Shown here: positions 1 to 13,789 of the stretch, in pieces
Layout: the number at the start of each line of letters is the position of its first letter
Numbering within the stretch: position 1 is the stretch's first letter
Origin: Ophiosphaerella korrae
Lineage: Eukaryota; Ascomycota; Dothideomycetes; Pleosporales; Phaeosphaeriaceae
Reading direction: 5' to 3'
NCBI GenBank assembly: GCA_028456385.1
Contig: JALNQF010000176.1
Location: forward strand, 27,510-91,509
DNA: 64,000 bases
Translations under genes and position numbers: made by a program
Notes under the pieces: model-generated
Seen by the model: only the letters and a program-made list of their open reading frames with translations
What the model was told of the DNA's origin: nothing
Database searches by the model: none

Positions 1-2700
1 TATCTTTCTAATACTAAGAAGTAGAAATATACCTTTCTTAGGACTATAGCTAAAGATATAGAGATACCTATAAAAGTGTATATATAATACTCTTGTGCTA
101 AAAGACTATCTAATACTATTCTTACTATTACTTATAATATTAATAGTATTATAGGGTTTGTACGTATACTTATAGTTGTAAAGTAAGGTATTTACTTTAA
201 TATTACGCCTTATATTATATCGAATCTTAATAGTAATATTTACTTTACTCTCTTAACGCCTACTAGTAATAGCTAGATAAGGCGAGTCCCTCTCTATATA
301 GTACTTTACTACTAATTTAGTAGGTTAGTAGGATATAAAGACGTTACACTCTACTTCTTCTTTCTTTACTTCTATAAGTAATATAAGGTAAATAACTACT
401 TAAATTAGAATACTCTATATAAGTAAATAGATTAGGTTCTACTTCTTACTATATATAGCTAGGCGTTAGCGTCTATTCTATAGTACTACTCTACTAGTTA
501 TAAGTATAGTAAGCTCTCTAGTAAAGCTAGATACACTAAAGTATATATACGTAAAGATAAATTATAAGTATAGTATTAGTATATTTACTTTTTCCTCTAA
601 TATAATATATTATAAGAAGTTTAGGATATTATTCTTTATACAATTAAAGAAGAGGGCTTATATAACTTTAGATATATTTAGATTTTTTTTACTACTAAAA
701 ATCTTAAAGTGCTTAGTAAATAGCCTACGCTAATATAGACATAGAATAACTACTTCTAGGAGTAAGAGTAGGCAATTAATATAGACTACCTTAACTTAAA
801 CTAAGTATAGATTAACATTAGTAAAGAAGTATACGTACTCTTATCTCTCTTATAGTACTAATATCTAGGTATCTAGCTTATAGAAATTTGCCTCTAGAGG
901 CTTTGTTATCTAGAGGTATATTAGTAGTAGTTATAATATAAGTCTACGCCTAAGTTTATACTATAAAATATATATTAAACTACTATACTATATAATATAG
1001 CTAGGATAACTATCTTAACTATACGTTAGTTACTTAGTAGTAACTAAAGGCTAGTATATAGCTAGTTCTATATAAGTAAGAAAGAGATTTTTAATACTAT
1101 AAAGTCTTTTCTATTCTAAGATAAGGCTTTAGAGAGCTTAGCCTTTAATCTAAAGGTCTACGTAAGCTAGTAGAAGGTAGGTAGTTTAGAAAACTACTAG
1201 TAGGAGGTACTTAAGAAATCCTATCTTAGAAGTAAATTACGCTATACAATAGTAATTTAAGAGTCCTAATAGAAATCCTTTAGTACGTAGGAAGAGCACT
1301 ATATAACGTTTATACTTACCTTATATGTATAGAAATACTTTTAGAATAGTAGTAATTAGGAACGCAAGATTAAGATTCCTACTAGGCTAGAGCTATTCTA
1401 GCGCCTACTTATAGCCTCCTATCTCTAATTTGTGTAGATAAATATTAATAAGTTTACTACTAGCTTTAAGTATATATAGAGCCTAGGGTTGTATAACTAT
1501 ATATTATAAGAGTATAGCTAGGTTATAATTATATTCTTATAGTTATTAAAATATAGCTATAGAAGTTATTAGATCTAACGTAAAATTACGCTATAGAACG
1601 ATAAGTAGATATATAAAGGTAATAGTACAAAAATATATAGACTTAGCTTCTTAAAAATAGTAGCGCAATATAGGTACTACTAGTTAATACTAAAAATTAA
1701 CTAGACCTAGTTTACTTTTTATAAAGAGCTCCTAGGACGTAGTCTATTTAGTAATATATATATAGTAGAATTGTTTATAGTAAGATAGTAAGTAATCTAT
1801 AAAGCTAAGGATAACTTTATAAAGTTAGAAATACTAGGTAAATAGTTAAAGAGCTATATATTAGTACCTTTAGTATAGAAGTATATACTATAGCATATAA
1901 GATAGATATACGTATAATATTTCTAGAAAGATATATTATTATTAATAGAAAGCTCTATTAAAGCTAAATTTTATAGTAATATAGCGTAAAGTAAGTATAT
2001 ACTATATAAAGAGAACTTAGATATAATACTAGGTAGCTCCTAGCTATACTAGCTTACGAGTAGAAATAAGATAGCGTATAAAGATCTTAATAACTTTATT
2101 AACTTCTTATAGGATTTTAATAATAGAAGAAGCTAAAAGTATTAAGATAATAGAAGATATTAAGTACTCTATAAGCGTTACACAAAGATTATAGAGACTT
2201 AGTATAATAAAGAGGAAGTTAAATAGTTTTGTAAGAAAGTAAAAATACTCTTTCTTACTATAAATTAGGTAGTACTATATCCTAATTATACTATATTCTA
2301 GTAGTATACAAAGTAATACTAGAGGATATAGCTCTCTATATACTATTATTAGGTCTAGGCTAAAACTATATTAAGGTAAAATATTAGATAGGTATACGTA
2401 GTATAGGCGTAGGAAGGCTAGGCTTAGTTAATTAGGCAAAGTTAGTAACAAGTACTAGATAGCGTACCTAAAAACTTAGAAGATATAGAGCTAGATATAG
2501 AGAAGGCGCAAAAGAGTATTATATAGAAGTAGTAGAGATACTAGGCTTATATAGTAGGTAATAGCTAGAGTAGATAATAGCTTAATAAATTAGTATATTA
2601 AAGAAATATAGAGATAGGTATAGCTAATTAGTATATAATAATATACTACTTAAGCTAGTATTATTTATAAGTTAAGATCTTAGCTAGACTCCTAATATAC
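1..2700 (+). pseudogene. Unidentified RIP-degraded coding relic, part 1
   Basis: I do not recognise this sequence. No frame stays open, but on the plus strand one phase can be read for long stretches (clearest about 1890-2660, around the codon at 2083) if TAG and TAA are treated as RIP products of CAG, CAA and TGG. The conceptual product there is hydrophilic, rich in Lys, Asn, Glu and Gln, and helix-forming in character. TGA is essentially absent and CpA/TpG are strongly depleted, so the stops are mutational. It could be the gag or accessory frame of a retroelement or part of a DNA transposon. No RT, integrase or DDE motif was found. The left edge is cut by the window. Confidence 0.4.
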
Positions 2701-2798
2701 TATAATAACTAGCTATAGAGGGGCTACTATAATATACAATCTATAGTATATTCTTAGCTTACTACTACGCTATTTATTGCTCTACTATATACTATTCT
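2701..2798. repeat. 98-bp dispersed repeat, copy 1
   Basis: This segment matches 22022-22119 in the same orientation with about nine differences over 98 bp. All but one are transitions, as expected when RIP hits two copies independently. Similarity stops sharply on both sides. The two copies sit near the ends of unidentified coding relics, so this may be a shared terminal or untranslated segment of related elements. Confidence 0.7.
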
Positions 2799-5760
2799 TA
2801 TAGACGTAGTTAGGACTAGCGTAGAGAATTAATAAAGCTAGTATCTCTCTTTTATTAATTAGTTAACTAAATAAATAACTAGGGCTAAATAGACTACTTA
2901 CGCGTACTAAAGATTGTAGTATAACACGCTATTAATATATAGTTAGGGTTAAACTAGAATAATTAAGGTAGATTACGTAGTAATATATATACTAACGTTA
3001 GGAATTTTCTAGTAATAAAGGTAGTAACCTTATCTAACTATATTTACTAAGGTAGACGTATAATATTACTTTAACTATTAGTCTCTTTACGCTATATAAA
3101 GAGAATAGTATACTTAATAGCCTACCTTCTATTTAATTTTATTTAGGATTTAGGAGGTTTTATAGCTTATATTAAAGTACTCTATAAATAAGATAATAAA
3201 AAAGCTAAGTTAATAGAAGTTAGTATAACTCTACGTAGAAGATTAATTCTAGATAAAAGCTTATTATAGTACTCCTTAGACAATATATACCTAGCTTATT
3301 AAGTTAGGTTAGAAATACGTAGATATCTTTATAGATTTCGAGAAAGAGAAGAAGGCTAAATATCTTATATAGAGAGAAGTAAGAGAGTAGAAGTATTACT
3401 TCTAGGATTTATAATAGTTAGTTATACGTATTATATTACTACTATTATAACAAATAGGCTAACTAAGAAGAGTATAGGAGCGTAGCTCGTTTATTTTAGT
3501 ATTAATCGACGCTAACTCTAATGCGTATATAGTAAGAATAGCTACTAGTAGGTATTATAGTAACTTCCTATTAATAGTATATAGTTTAAGGATAAGTATT
3601 ATTTAAGTATAGATAGTAGTTATAATATAGCCTTAGATCTCTATATTTCTATCTAGGACTACCTTAAATAGATAATACTAGAGTTATCTAGGTTACCTAT
3701 TACAGTTAAAGCATTTACTAATATAGATAGGTTATCCTAGGTACTAGTAAAGTCTAGGATTATTAGGTCGCCTAATATATTATTAGACTTTGTAAAGTAG
3801 TTTTCTTAGGCGTATAAAACGTTCGACTTTATTTTAGTTAGTAGTAAGAAGGATAGAGCTAATAAAAAGATTAAAAGTAAGCTTTCTCTAGATCTTACTA
3901 TATTTCTCTAAGATGCTTAAGGCCTAATTATAAGTAGGTGTCTTTAAGTAATTTATTAAGAACTCTACCTATTACTATATCTTATTTATAGCCTACTATA
4001 ACAATAGCTATATTTAACTATTAGAGAAGTATACTACTAATAGCGCTATTATAGAGTACGTTACACTTCTTTACTTATTTAAGATTAGAAAAGAGTTTAG
4101 TACTCTCTTATTTAAATTAACTAAGATAGACGTAGTTTTCTATACTAAACTACTACTCTTTTAACTTAGGCTACGCGTATAGAAGTAGCTAAGTACGCTA
4201 CTAAGGTTACTATTCTCCTAAAGATAAAGGATCTACTTATTAGGGTAGTTTTAGTTAACGTAGCTAGTTAGTAAGTTAACGTATAACTATCTAAACTATC
4301 TTAGAAGGTGTTAGAAGGCTAGCGCTATAAGACTAAAGTAGTAAGAATAAAATATTATTATATATACTACTTATAGAGTAACTATAAAGGTAACTATAGC
4401 TATTCTTATAGCCCTCTATCTAAGAGGGAGAAGTTAGTTTATTAGAATTATTTTAGGCGCAAGAAATATTATATTAGGGTATAGTATTACAACTCTAGAT
4501 ATTTTTATAAGTATAGTTACTAGTATATACAATAGTAGAAGTATTCTCTCTTAGCTAAAATATATAATATTAATATCTCTATAGCTAGGATTTAGATAGG
4601 ACTATAATATAAACTCTATAGGTAAGAGTAAAGTGTATAGGGTTTACTAGGTAATAAGAGAAGTAGAGGTACTTAAGATAGTTAGAAAGATAGATAAAGG
4701 AGATAAGCTTAGTGTATAGTAGTAAAAAAGAGCGATTAGGATAGTAGCTTAGAATAGAAGTAAAGTTAGGCTAGAGAGACGTAAGTATAATATACTAGTT
4801 TTATATATATAGGAAGTTAGATAAGTTTATAGTATCTAGTTATAGGTAATATATAATAACTACTATCTATTAACGCCCTACTATAATACTAGGCTAACCT
4901 CTCTATTTAATACTAGTATAGCCTAGTAGTAGCCTACTAATTGTAATTATTATACCTTCTTGTACAACACTACTACCTCCCTAGTCTTAGAGTAGATAAG
5001 GGCGCACCTAGAGTAGGTAGCGCGCTAGGCGTTAATAGTACACTAGCTGCGCTAGGTGTTAGTAGCTTACTAGGGATAGAGAGTACGCTAGGTACTAAAT
5101 AACCTTACAAGGAAGATATATTAGATAAAGTTTAGGTAGTACTTATAATAGCTACTATACTTAACGTAGTAGCTCTTCTTAAGAAAAGACCTAATACTTA
5201 GGTAGTTACTATATTATATAGTTATACTAAGTAGGTTTTAATATAAGTAAGGAATAATAAAGATATAAGGTCTAAGGCTAAGTCTTTACTATTATTATAT
5301 AGTTAGTTCTTAGTTTATATAGTAGAGTAAACTCTTTAGCTTTATACTTTACTTACTAATAGCTAACTATATAAACCTAGTTATATAAAGAATCTTACCT
5401 ATAGTATTACTAGGCTTTTTACTATAGCTAGGCTTATATAACCTTAGGTAGCTTGTCTAAGATTACTTTAAGAAGGTATAGTAATAGTCTCTAACCTTAT
5501 ACCCTAATATAATCGATAACTTCTACGTAGTAGTAGATAAACTTTCTACTATTACTAAGACTTATTAGGTAGTTATAAAGAAACTAGAGATATAAGATAG
5601 AATATATAATATAGCTATAGTATTTTAAGAGGTAGAGCGTACTCTTAACTAAGCTAAATATAAGGCCTATAGTAATATATTTTATAACTATACTAATAAT
5701 AGTTATTTAGTTATAGAGGAGATTAGAGTAGACTTACTACCTACTAACTACACCCTTCTT
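2799..5760 (+). pseudogene. Unidentified RIP-degraded coding relic, part 2
   Basis: Plus-strand phases can be followed piecewise (for example 3310-3480 and about 3960-4330) when TAG/TAA are read as lost Gln or Trp codons. The predicted peptides are protein-like but match no family I know. A short Leu-Ile-Asp-Ala-Asn-Ser string near 3500 resembles a retropepsin active site loosely; it lacks supporting context, so I do not call a protease. No zinc knuckle, RT or integrase motif was seen. It may belong to the same old element as the preceding relic, separated from it by the 98-bp repeat. Confidence 0.35.
5022..5075. repeat. 27-bp tandem duplication
   Basis: Two adjacent 27-bp units, 5022-5048 and 5049-5075, both begin GCGCTAGG and end with an ACTAG core. 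They sit in a locally GC-richer patch of the relic. Confidence 0.6.
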
Positions 5761-8044
5761 TTCTATATATATTAATATACTACTATAGATTAGCTTAGAG
5801 TATATAACTTGTATACATATAAAGTACTATTTAATAACTATTTCTAGTAGTAAAAGACTATATAAGACTTTCTAGTATCTCTTAGTAGGTATCTAGGAAA
5901 GTTAGATATAAAAACAAAGATAGGAAAATAACTAAAGATAAGTTTTACTTTAATAAGTTTAAGACTAAACTAGACTCTTTACCTAATAGGTAAGAAGTTG
6001 TAAGAGTAGTAAGAAGAAGGAGAAGAAGATTAGGTTAGCCTAGTAATATTCGATCTTTAGATATTAGGTAAAATACTTAATATTACTATGTTTTAAGTAT
6101 TAGATATACTTCGTTTTCTTAAAGCAAGTAACAAGCCTAATCTAATCCTACTAGAGTACTAAAAATAAGTAAGAAATTATAACAAGTATATTATTATAGA
6201 GTAAAACGTTAAGAGTTATATTATATAGCTTATCTCTTAGTTAGAGCTCTAATCTATACTAATTATAAATAACCCTTTTAGTAGCGCATATACTCTAAAA
6301 ATATATAAATAATTTAGGAATAAAGTTATAGATAGATATTTAGAAATAGAGTATATATAAGTATATAAGATAGTAGTAGATTTAGCTAAAGTTATAGCTA
6401 GGTAGAGTTTAATTAAGGTAATGCTTATGTAATATTTAGTTAAGCTAATCTTAAAGCCTAGAGTTTAGTTCTAAGGTATTAAGATAAGTAGTACTAATAT
6501 AGAGATTTAGAATAGATATATAGTAATATTATAAAATAAGTAGCTTACTATATATATAAGCTAAGTCTTAGTTTAGAATTAAACTCTAGGAATTAGTATT
6601 TACGCGTATAGCTATATACTATAAATTCTATAGTAATTATAGGGTATATATAAGTGTTTAGGGTTTAGGTTAGAGGTATAATTCTTACTCCTAGAGGTAA
6701 GGACTACTTACTTACTTAGTAACTCTAACTATTCTATACAGCCTTACTAACCTCGTCCTATTTTAATCCTATTACTTCTAGAGGTAATACGAATATATAC
6801 TAGTAAAATATATATAAAGTATAATAAATATATAACTTTATTTACCTTAGTATAAGCTACTTATAGTTAAGTCTATAATATTAAATAAATAATAAATATA
6901 TAGATATATAAGATAAGTTATTATTTAATATTAGTAATAATAAATCTATATATAGTTATATTAAGGTATTATCTCTATATTGTTTTATATTTTAACTTTA
7001 GGTAGTTAGGTAGTTAGTATATTCTTTAGCTACCTAGTAGCCTTAGCCTTACTAGTAGCCTTAAATATAACTTTACTTAAAGTAGTTATAGCTTTACTCG
7101 AAATATATTCTTTTACCTATAGGATAGCTATTAGTACCTATTTTACTACTTTACTTGTTAATATTTACGCCTTCTCTTATTATCTATATAATAAGAGCTA
7201 TTTCTAGTTTACTTTACTATAAAAGTAGCTATAACTATACCTAGGTAGCTTTAGAATTCTTTCTAAGTTATACTAACTATTATATAGTTTTGTTATTAAT
7301 ACGCTAATAGTCTCTAATAATATACCTAACTATATTATTTGCCTAGATTTACCCTATCTATATTTCTATAGATATAATTTACTTAAGCTAGATATATTAC
7401 TTAACTAGGCTAGTTCCTCTAATATATCTAACTATATTACTTGTTTAGCGCTCTCTAGATACCCTTATAATAGTCCTAATTTACTTAAGGCTAGAATATT
7501 AATAGAGTTAGAATTAGTTCTTATTTAGGAAGCTAGCCTAATATAGTGTAAAAGTAGTTCTTTGTCTACTTTCTCTAATACGTATAAGACGTCTCTATCT
7601 AATAATAGATTAGAAAGCGCTTAGCTAATACTTTTTCTCTTTTTATATACATTTTATATAAAGGGCTTTAGAAAGCTTTATAATCTTAGGTATATTCTTT
7701 TCTAAAGAGAGAGCAACCTTAATACTAAAAAGGAAGTATAATAGATAGTATAATAGGCTATATAAATATCTAGGCTACCTATAATATTTTACTACTTTAA
7801 GGGATCTCTAACGCTACTAGAATAGTATATATAGGGTAGCTAATTAGTTTCTCTACTACTATCTTATTTAGAGCTATAAAAAAAGTAAGTATAGTTATAG
7901 TTAAGAGAATAACTTTAAACGTTATATAATTAACTAGTATCTAGATATCTATATACTATAGAAAGAGATTTCTAAAAAGAGGTAGGTAGCGTAGTTATAT
8001 AGCTATAGGTTCGCGACTAGAGGTAGTATATAGTAGCTTATCCT
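5761..8044. other. AT-rich stretch without recognisable genes
   Basis: No frame on either strand gives a protein-like reading that I can follow, even when TAG/TAA are ignored. CpA and TpG are depleted, as in the flanks, so it is old repeat sequence. The only structure I can name is a pair of 16-bp near-palindromes at 6685-6700 and 6772-6787, of the type found at the ends of the candidate transposon at 8045-10833. Confidence 0.5.
6685..6787. repeat. Paired palindromic motifs (possible element terminus)
   Basis: Two copies of a motif close to TTACTCCTAGAGGTAA lie at 6685-6700 and 6772-6787, about 87 bp apart. The same motif occurs in pairs at 8045-8120 and 10764-10833. This may be an orphan end of the same kind of element. 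No matching partner end was found nearby. Confidence 0.45.
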
Positions 8045-10833
8045 TTATACCTAGGGGCTAAAATTAGCTTAACTAAGATTTGACGTTAGGTTACACTTTT
8101 TCCTTTACTCTTAGGGGTAAGAAACGCTATCGACTATTTAATACTTACTCTCTCTAACTTATCTCTCTCTAAATTATCTCCTATCCTAATAAGCACTAAT
8201 AATAAAGCGTAAATCTAGCCTTCTACCTACTAAGTTAGTAAAATAACCTCGAACTAGCGAAAATAGTTATATACTATCGTCTACCTTTAAAGATACTAAA
8301 TCTACGCGTATTTAGGCTAAGCCTTATTAGTTAGTAATAGTAAAATTTCCTATTAACGCACTTACGCCTACCTAGAGGATTAGTAAAAATAGATCTATAG
8401 ACTATAAGTATATCTAAACGTTATATTATATATTTATATAAAATAGAAGAGTTAAACGTAAATTATAGGATAACTATCTTCTTGTCCTATATATATAGTA
8501 AGAGGTAGAGAGAATAATAAGCTACTTTAAAGAGAAAGAATTAAATCAAGATAGCGTAGCTAGAGTAGGCTTAGTAATACTAGAATAGCCTTTATTTAAT
8601 AACTAGACTTTAGTAAATAGAGGAATAGCTAAACTTATAGCTAGTTAATATCGCGTAGATACCTTAAGGAAATACGTACACTAGATAGGTTCTAGTAATA
8701 AAGAATTGTAGTAGGTCTATAATATCTATAATAAAAGTATATACCTTACCTATTTTACTCTATTTACACAAAGAATAATATAAAGTAGACACTTTACCCT
8801 ATAACCTTAATATAAAGCTTTAAGTAAACTAACGCGACCTAACGTTATAAGATACCTATAGCTAGATATAGAGATAATTAGCGATAATATCTACTATAGA
8901 CGATAGCTTATTTTAAGGAACTAACGCTTAGATAGAGTATAAGATACTTAAGGCCCTTAGGCTTAGTAGCCTAGTTAAATTTCCTATTTATTAACTAGTA
9001 ACGCTTTAGAAGAATACTAATTAGAGATCTATAATTACACGCTAGTATAAGACTATACTTAGTTAAGCTATATTTATAATCTTAATATAAGAGTAGATAG
9101 TAAGCTATAGAATAGATAATATAAGTCTCTAAAAGAATACGTACGTATCTAATATACTAAGCGTAGAGTCTCTAGTATTAGTTTACTACCTTTAACTAAG
9201 TACTTAACGTTGTTTTATAACTATCTAATAGTAACCCTAAATGTATTACTACTACTAATTAGATTAAGCTAGTAAATCTTCTACAAAACTATATAGTTAA
9301 GAACGTGTATAAGCTATTCTACTTAAATTAAGATAGTAGCTATAATAATTACTTAGGACGCTAAAGGGATAGCTTCTTAGCTAAGCTTAATAGCAAAACT
9401 TATTATTACGCCTATAACCTTATTACTTTTACTATAGATATTTTATTTCTAGATATATATACGCTTCTTAAAACTATAAAAGAAGATAGAAGAATTATAA
9501 TATAAGTCCTAGGTTATATAGTACTATAGCTAAACTCTAATCCTACTAAGGTTAGTAATTATAAGAACAATAAGCTCTCTCTTTAAAAAGATTTTCTTCT
9601 AGTTTTAAAGAATTACTAGGGCGAGTAAGTAGAAAAATAATTAGTTATTCTTAAACGCAAAGTATTAGATTTTATAAGGAGATATATAGTCTAACTTAAG
9701 GACTCTATAACTAGCGCCTATCTTAATTAATTTCTAGCTAATAGTAGTAATTATTACTTAAGGCGATTTATAAATAAGCCTTAGAGGAGTTTACTAAGTA
9801 TTATACGTAATATTATAGGTCTAAGCTTTCTAAGCTATAAATTCCTCTCTCTTAGCGCTTACAATTATAATAAAGCTACTTCTAGGACTAGATCTACTAT
9901 TATAAAGGCTATATATATATTAATAGATTGTATACCTAAGGTAGTATAGAACCCTAATCTTAATAGTAATAAGGCGCTTAATACGCTACGTTCTAAGCTT
10001 AGTTTATTAGTAGAGAAATAAGTAGATTAGTATTCTTAGGACGCGTTTAATGCGCACTTAGATAGAGATACTACGCTATACTTAGAATCTTTAGAGTAGC
10101 TAGCGCGTAATAGATACAAGAACTAGGTAAGTCTATCCTAATTAGTAGTAGATCTTAAAAAAGAGACTTATAAGGAATTATCTTTACCTACTATAGTACG
10201 CTTTATATATACTCCTACTATTTCCCTTATTAATAGAACTATAAGTCTATATAAGGTAATAGAAGATATAGATAGGTATACCTAAAATCGCGATAGTAAG
10301 TATTTAGAAAGGACGTAAGGGTAAGAGAATATAGGTTACAAGGAGGCTATAACTTACTCTAGCTATTCTAAGTATATAAACTTTTGCAAAATTATAGCTA
10401 AAGACGTAATAGGAATAAGGAAATTATACTACTAAAGGAATTCTAGACTTATACCTTTTTACTCGCTCTTTATTTCTTAGAGTAAAGATAAGCTTAAAAG
10501 GCTAATACCTTAACTTATTATACTAAGCGTATAGCGAAAAACTACTTATAGAGCTAGCTCCTCTTAGAGGCGTAGCCTTACTACTTAATTAAGCTCTATA
10601 ACATAAGAATAATAGTAATAAAGTAGCTTCTAAAGTCCTATATATAGAATAGATAAGATAGAGAACGTATAGGCTATATAAGGCGTAGTAGCGTACTTAA
10701 TTATCTCTAGTTAGCTCTCTAGTCTAGGATTACAAACGTAATTTCTTATACTAACGCCTCTTTTTACCTCTAGGAGTTAAAGTACTAGTGCGCTTAGCGT
10801 GTTTAGTGCGTGTAGTTTAACCCCTAGGAGTAA
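8045..10833 (+). mobile_element. Candidate DNA transposon with complex inverted ends, RIP-degraded
   Basis: The left end (8045-8120) and right end (10764-10833) each carry two copies of a near-palindrome close to TTACYCCTAGGRGTAA, at 8045-8061 and 8105-8120, and at 10764-10780 and 10817-10833. Read as reverse complement, the right end follows the left: outer motif plus a short AT flank, a diverged spacer, then the inner motif. Between them lies one long dead frame (about 9242-10480). Similar inverted ends around a single frame suggest a DNA transposon of about 2.8 kb. I could not define the exact termini or a target duplication, and the protein is not a transposase family I recognise. Confidence 0.4.
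8900..10480 (+). pseudogene. Dead ORF of about 410 codons, family unknown
   Basis: From 9242 to about 10480 a single phase is free of TGA and is broken only by TAG/TAA codons consistent with RIP of CAG, CAA or TGG. The composition is protein-like throughout, rich in Leu, Ile, Lys, Arg and Tyr, with basic stretches. A shorter phase, 8917 to about 9220, precedes it in another frame, which implies an indel, an intron or a separate exon near 9.2 kb. No DDE, HUH, RT or zinc-finger motif could be recognised. Its position between the paired inverted motifs makes it the best candidate for that element's own protein. Confidence 0.5.
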
Positions 10834-13789
10834 AATAATACTAACTAACGCAATAATTCTCTTAGAGACTTATATAAATAATTTACGTAGACTAACCTTT
10901 TTTTAATAAATATAGCTAAATTATTTAACGATATACTTACTAATAATAAATTTAATAATTACTTCTTTAATCCCTAAGATATTAGCTATAATAAGCCTTT
11001 TAACCTATACTAAGACAAGACTATAGCTAGTAGTAGAGACTTGTAGTATAAAGACCCTTTCTCTCTTCCTAAAGATTAGAGCGATATTAATTTAGATTCT
11101 AATAATAAGGATAGACTATATAGGTATTCTAAATTAGAAGGTACTAGTAAGGATAATACTATTATAGTAGGTAAGAAGTATTTATAAAGGATTAACTATT
11201 CTAGTAGTAATTATAAGCTAAAGAGTAAGTACTCTTATTCTATATATTTTGTAGAGCTAATTAGCTTTAAGTAAAATATAGTCTAGTACTTTATTATAAA
11301 TACTAAAGCTCTTAACTTTAACGCTACGTAGGTACTTAAAATACTATATAGGCTTTATACTATAGACTATAGAAGTAGAAAAGTAGGCTTAAGAGTAGCT
11401 AATATTAGTAATAACTATCTCTCTATATTCTTCCTTAACTATATTAGTATTATTAGCTAGCTACTTAAGCTACTTACTTAGGAAACTAACTAATTCTTTA
11501 ATAACGTTACTATTACATTTTAGAACTAGAGAGTATCTTATTCTAGAAAGTATATCTATAAGCTAAATTTTAACCTAGAATATTAAACGTTTTAGCTAGT
11601 AATAGTAGTAATAAGGGAGGCTTAGTTTATTGTAATATACTCTATCTACCTAACTATTACTAAGCTCTTTTCCTCTTAACGCGAATAATAATAGTAGTAA
11701 GAGAAGTTATTTTAGTCTAGTACACTAAAGACCTATTATACTTAGGTATTATTATTATATATTAAGGGTATATTTCTTATTAGTAAGCTTCTTAGAGAAG
11801 AGGTAGAGCCTTTATAGAATCTTAATAGATTAATCTCCTAGACAATTACCTCTAATAAATAGACTACTTTCTAGAAACTTTTTATAGAGGACTAAGAGAG
11901 CTTTATAGAATAATACTCTTTTAATACCTTTTAGACTAAGAACTAGCTAGCCTTCTACGCCTATAATTATAGGGCTAATATTAAGATTAGAGTTAATAGG
12001 TAGCTATAGACACTTCTAAAAGAAATACGCCTAAGACTTATAGATAATTTAGAATCTAATAAAGAAGAAAAAAGTATAAAAAAGGAATAAAGATAGGCCT
12101 TAGAATCTTAGCTAGGTATAGGAGTAGACCTAATTATAACTACTAGAGATAATTACTAGGCCCTATACTCTAAGGGTCTTAACTAGCTATAGACTAAACT
12201 AGAGTATAAATACAAACTAGATTATATTAACTCTATTTCTTATACTCTTACTATTAATATATATTACTTTAATACCTTATTACTTAATTTAGAATATAAG
12301 CCTACGCTCTACCTTTTTACTAATTATAATACTATTACTAGCAAGTATAAGTAGAGCTAGAACTTTACCTTCTATCTATTAGTATTCTATCTAGCGTATA
12401 GTAATTTTACTTCTCTATATCTACTTTTTTTTTATTAGATAATTTACTTATAGTTATAAAAGATAATATAAGCTTCTAGAATTAGGGCGCTAACGTTCTT
12501 TCTTTTAAGTACTTCTAGGAGTACTCTAATATTAAGCGTTTAATTTACTACTATCTAGACAATCTTCTTACTAATAAAGGTTTTACTATAGCTACTCTTA
12601 CGCTCTCTATATCTAACGTAAATACTACTAAGATTAAAGCTAAGTAATAGTAACTTCTTTAGTAGGTATATAGCAAGCTCTTACTAGGTAATCTAGATTT
12701 ATCTAAGCTATTTACTTATAAATAGTAGTAAATAGAAGTAGCTATTATATAAGAGGAACTAGCTTTTTATATAGAGTAGGTAGTATCTATAAATATCTAC
12801 TATCTTGTCTATAAGCGCTACTAATTTAATATAGTACTATAACCTATCTTCTAGCTTATATAATTCTTATTAAAAGAGAAGTAACTATATATTTATATTT
12901 TGTAGTACTTTTAGCTTTCTATTTTCTTTAAAGTTTTAAACTTATTTACTAAGGTCTTTAGGCTTATAATAGACAAGATATATTAATAGTTTAAAGCGAG
13001 TAGCTATAAAGGACTTAATTTAGCTCTTTCTAAAGGCGTTGCAGCGCTAGACTAGCTTAGAAGCTATTACTTTATAGGGTTAAGGAAAGTTTTAATAGGT
13101 TTAGTGTTAGGTCCTCTAGAGATATTTAATAGTATTAAGAAGGAGGTATAGCTATATATTACGCTACGTATACTAAACTTATATAATAGTATAAAGAAGC
13201 TTAATATTATAAAATAGCTATAAACTAAAGATATTTAGCCTATCTTAATATATATAGCCTCTCTTTTATACTACTATAGGCTTAAAGTTACTACTAGTTA
13301 CTATAGTTAACTATAGTTCTAAGAACTTAGAGGTAAGAATATATATAAGCTAAATAGTATAGTATAGTTCTTTAAGAAAGTATTTTATAACTTATAGAAA
13401 CTAGAAATAAAAGTATTTATTAGCTACTAAGTCTAGTAGTAACTTAATAAGAGTATAAGAGTAAGTAGTATATCTAGCTAGGATTTAGAGTCTACGTAGC
13501 GTCTATAGATACTATTATATAACTAGATATAGTCTAAAAATCCTTTCTTGTAGTAGTATATAATAATACTTACTCTTTAGCTAAAATACTAATCTTGCTA
13601 TAAGAGCTATAAAATACTTATATTACTTATAGCTAGAGATATAGCTCTTACTTTAGGCTCTATACCTACTAAGATATAAAAAGATTTTATAAAAGAGTTC
13701 TATTAAGCCTATATTAATATAAAGTAGATAGTAAAAGAAGTACTATTATCTCTTTATTCTATATAGTTTTTAATTATCTAGGCTATTAT
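10834..13789 (+). pseudogene. Unidentified RIP-degraded coding relic, interrupted by gypsy A1
   Basis: A clear plus-strand phase runs from about 11095 to 11570 with only TAG/TAA stops, and further protein-like stretches continue towards 13780. The 11.2-11.4 kb part predicts a basic segment followed by a hydrophobic Leu/Ile-rich segment. I do not recognise the family. The relic ends at 13789, where gypsy copy A1 begins with its ATTAT target duplication, and resumes at 20823. The two flanks should therefore be joined when searching for its identity. Confidence 0.45.
13785..13789. repeat. Target-site duplication ATTAT, left copy (A1)
   Basis: ATTAT at 13785-13789 directly precedes the left LTR, and the same five bases follow the right LTR at 20818-20822. 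This fixes both ends of A1. Confidence 0.85.

Noticed and set aside
3490..3530. Retropepsin-like LIDAxS string
   Set aside because: No downstream ILG motif and no neighbouring gag, RT or integrase. One short match in degraded sequence is expected by chance.
8105..8120. TTAGGGG string suggesting telomere repeat
   Set aside because: A single occurrence that is part of a near-palindromic motif found six times in pairs; there is no tandem TTAGGG array.
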